Below are positions 6,618-8,079 of a DNA stretch of 8,079 nucleotides, one piece after another. The notes under the pieces were generated by a model. That model saw only the letters and a program-made list of their open reading frames with translations. It was not told the DNA's origin and ran no database searches. Where the stretch lies: NCBI GenBank assembly GCA_903932695.1, contig CAIZGZ010000055.1:1-8079 (forward strand), read 5' to 3'. The first letter of the stretch is position 1, and every line of letters starts with the position of its first letter. The position numbers and the translations under genes were made by a program. The stretch is from an uncultured Actinomycetes bacterium (GTDB taxonomy: Bacteria; Actinomycetota; Actinomycetes; Nanopelagicales; Nanopelagicaceae).

Positions 6618-7363
6618 ATCTCAGCCATTACTTCATCGGAGACATCGAAATTGCCATAGACGTTTTGAACGTCATCGAGCTCTTCGATCGCATCAATCAA
6701 GTTAAAGACCTTGGTGGCGGTCTCGGCATCCAGTGGGACCGAGAGCGATGGCAGGAATGAGGTATCAGCGGATTCGTAGTCGAGTCCTGCGTTCTGGAGT
6801 GAAGTACGCACGGCTACGAGATCAGATGCCTCCGAGACAATCTCAAAGGATTCGCCCATATCGTTCACTTCTTCTGCGCCAGCATCGAGGACAACTTCGA
6901 GAATTGAATCCTCTGTCACGCCATTTGCTTTGTTGACGATCACGACGCCCTTGCGATTAAACATGTACGAAACCGATCCAGGATCGGCCATAGAACCACC
7001 GTTGCGCGTGACAGCAACGCGAACCTCTGCTGCTGCACGATTGCGAGAATCGGTCAGACACTCAATCATCAGTGCTACACCACCTGGTGCATAACCCTCA
7101 TACATGATGGTCTGCCAATCGGCGCCACCAGACTCAAGCCCGGCACCGCGCTTGACCGCACGATCGATGTTATCGGCCGGCATCGAGTTCTTCTTCGCCT
7201 TTGCAATTGCATCAAAGAGGGTTGGGTTGCCATCGATATCCGCGCCACCATTTCGGGCGGCAATTTCGATCGCCTTAATTAACTTTGCAAAATTCTTGGC
7301 ACGGCGAGAATCAATGACCGCCTTCTTGTGCTTTGTCGTTGCCCATTTGGAATGGCCTGACAT
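6608..7363 (-). CDS. yebC: YebC/TACO1 family protein
   Basis: YebC-family proteins were long annotated as transcriptional regulators; more recent work links the family to translation, including relief of ribosome stalling at proline stretches. The 251 residues begin with the hallmark [12 protein letters not shown] (3-14), followed by [15 protein letters not shown] (59-73) and [18 protein letters not shown] (88-105). The rest forms the acidic second and third domains; length is typical. The ATG at 7363 gives this canonical N-terminus; upstream TTG (7375) and GTG (7372) in frame would add residues not seen in the family. GGTGA about 5 nt upstream is a plausible ribosome site. It sits 67 nt after pdxT and just before ruvC, a neighbourhood common in many bacteria. 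Which cellular role applies here cannot be told from sequence. Confidence 0.97.
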   Translation of the reverse strand: MSGHSKWATTKHKKAVIDSRRAKNFAKLIKAIEIAARNGGADIDGNPTLFDAIAKAKKNSMPADNIDRAVKRGAGLESGGADWQTIMYEGYAPGGVALMIECLTDSRNRAAAEVRVAVTRNGGSMADPGSVSYMFNRKGVVIVNKANGVTEDSILEVVLDAGAEEVNDMGESFEIVSEASDLVAVRTSLQNAGLDYESADTSFLPSLSVPLDAETATKVFNLIDAIEELDDVQNVYGNFDVSDEVMAEITA

Positions 7364-7430
7364 TTCAATCACCAACCTTGTTCTTAACTCGTTGACTCTG
7401 GCGCTTCACCTGCCGAATAGCAAGGAGCTC

Positions 7431-8015
7431 TTACGCGATCCCATCGAGAAACAGTTGATGCATTCGAGTATCCGACGTAATCTCCGGATGAAACGAGGTA
7501 GCAAGAACTGCGCCCTGACGAACCGCAACCGGGTGCAATTCTCCATCAATTTCGACAGAAGCCAAAACTTCGACACGGGGCGAGACCGATTCGACCCACG
7601 GCGCTCGAATAAATAGGGCGCGCATGGGGTCACCTACAATCCCCTTGACCGCAAGATCGACCTCAAAGGAATCAACCTGTCGGCCAAAGGCGTTGCGACG
7701 GACTTTCATCTCAATCCCGCCAAAGGTCTCCTGACCCGAAGCAGGATCTTGAATCTCTTGCGCGAGCAGAATCATTCCGGCGCACGAGCCGTAGGTGGGC
7801 ATCCCGCCGGCAATTTTGGCGCGAATCAACTCCAATAGCCCAAAACTCTTGGCTAGTTTGAAGATGGTGGTCGACTCTCCACCCGGAATTACCAGGGCTT
7901 CGATCGCCTGAATCTCATCAAAGGTACGGACCAGGTGCGCATCTGCACCGAGTGATGTGAGTGAGTGCAGGTGCTCTCGAAAGTCCCCTTGTAGGGCTAG
8001 AACACCTACGCTCAT
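7431..8015 (-). CDS. pdxT: Pyridoxal 5'-phosphate synthase glutaminase subunit PdxT
   Basis: PdxT hydrolyses glutamine and channels ammonia to PdxS, which makes vitamin B6 (pyridoxal phosphate) from ribose 5-phosphate and glyceraldehyde 3-phosphate (DXP-independent route). The 194 residues are a class I glutamine amidotransferase: GGEST (45-49) forms the oxyanion region, C78 in YGSCAG is the nucleophile, and H176/E178 in TSFHPEIT complete the triad. The start at 8015 gives [15 protein letters not shown], the standard N-terminus. The same frame stays open upstream to the window edge, but that DNA encodes pdxS in another frame. GAGG about 11 nt upstream lies in the pdxS end. The gene begins 4 nt after the pdxS stop. 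Confidence 0.98.
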   Translation of the reverse strand: MSVGVLALQGDFREHLHSLTSLGADAHLVRTFDEIQAIEALVIPGGESTTIFKLAKSFGLLELIRAKIAGGMPTYGSCAGMILLAQEIQDPASGQETFGGIEMKVRRNAFGRQVDSFEVDLAVKGIVGDPMRALFIRAPWVESVSPRVEVLASVEIDGELHPVAVRQGAVLATSFHPEITSDTRMHQLFLDGIA

Positions 8016-8019
8016 AAAA

Positions 8020-8079
8020 TTACCAGCCTCGCTCTGCCAAACGGTGTGGGACAGGGATATCAGCAACGTTGATTCCAAC
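8020..8079 (-). CDS. pdxS: Pyridoxal 5'-phosphate synthase subunit PdxS, last 19 codons
   Basis: Only the 3' end is present. It reads [19 protein letters not shown] followed by TAA (8022-8020). The closing LAERGW is the well-known C-terminus of PdxS/SNZ proteins, and a pdxT directly behind it makes the assignment secure despite the short length. PdxS is the synthase core that forms a dodecamer decorated by PdxT. Confidence 0.93.
   Translation of the reverse strand, partial: VGINVADIPVPHRLAERGW

Noticed and set aside
7364..7375. Longer YebC from TTG or GTG
   Set aside because: The family begins at MSGHSKW; the extra residues have no support.
7104..7616. 170-codon plus-strand reading frame
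   Set aside because: It runs antisense across the yebC start and the pdxT end, both certain genes; shadow frame.
8016..8078. N-terminal extension of PdxT to the window edge
   Set aside because: The other frame encodes the PdxS C-terminus ending LAERGW-TAA; PdxT starts at 8015.

Overview
The window is a compact, housekeeping stretch of an actinobacterial chromosome. Every gene is on the minus strand, so transcription runs from high to low coordinates. The order is pdxS (3' end only), pdxT, yebC, ruvC, ruvA, ruvB, secD, secF, rel (5' part only). This order, and the protein sequences themselves (an RXKD-type bifunctional Rel, a SecD with a cysteine pair in its outer loop, actinobacterial-looking RuvA and RuvC), point to Actinobacteria. 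Base composition is mid-range, roughly half G+C by eye. That, the near absence of intergenic DNA and the loss of two genes usually found in this cluster (yajC before secD, apt before rel) suggest a streamlined lineage, perhaps a freshwater planktonic one. The last point is inference with low confidence.

Layout from 8079 down to 1: pdxS and pdxT (4 nt apart) encode the two subunits of pyridoxal 5'-phosphate synthase. After 67 nt comes yebC, a translation/regulatory factor of the YebC/TACO1 family. A 64-nt structured gap leads into ruvC, ruvA and ruvB, which overlap by ATGA at both joints and encode the Holliday junction resolvase and branch-migration motor. secD starts 11 nt after ruvB, and secF starts directly at the secD stop (TAAATG); together they make the proton-driven SecDF accessory of the Sec translocon. 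After 51 nt comes rel, the (p)ppGpp synthetase/hydrolase of the stringent response; 549 codons are present and the C-terminal regulatory part lies outside the window. No gap exceeds 70 bases. I see no tRNA, rRNA, mobile element, CRISPR array or integration site, and the longer plus-strand reading frames are antisense shadows.

The protein content is ordinary. The most interesting signal is in RNA. The rel Shine-Dalgarno sequence is completely buried in a predicted stem of up to 18 base pairs (one bulge, two G-U pairs), with the rel AUG in its 11-nt loop. A second hairpin, encoded by rel codons 9-20, directly abuts it and shares a segment with it, so the two can compete. This looks like a candidate cis-acting translational control of the stringent-response enzyme, and I know of no described element of this kind at rel. 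A smaller structured region lies between yebC and ruvC, and a weak inverted repeat covers the secD start. No new protein system is evident.
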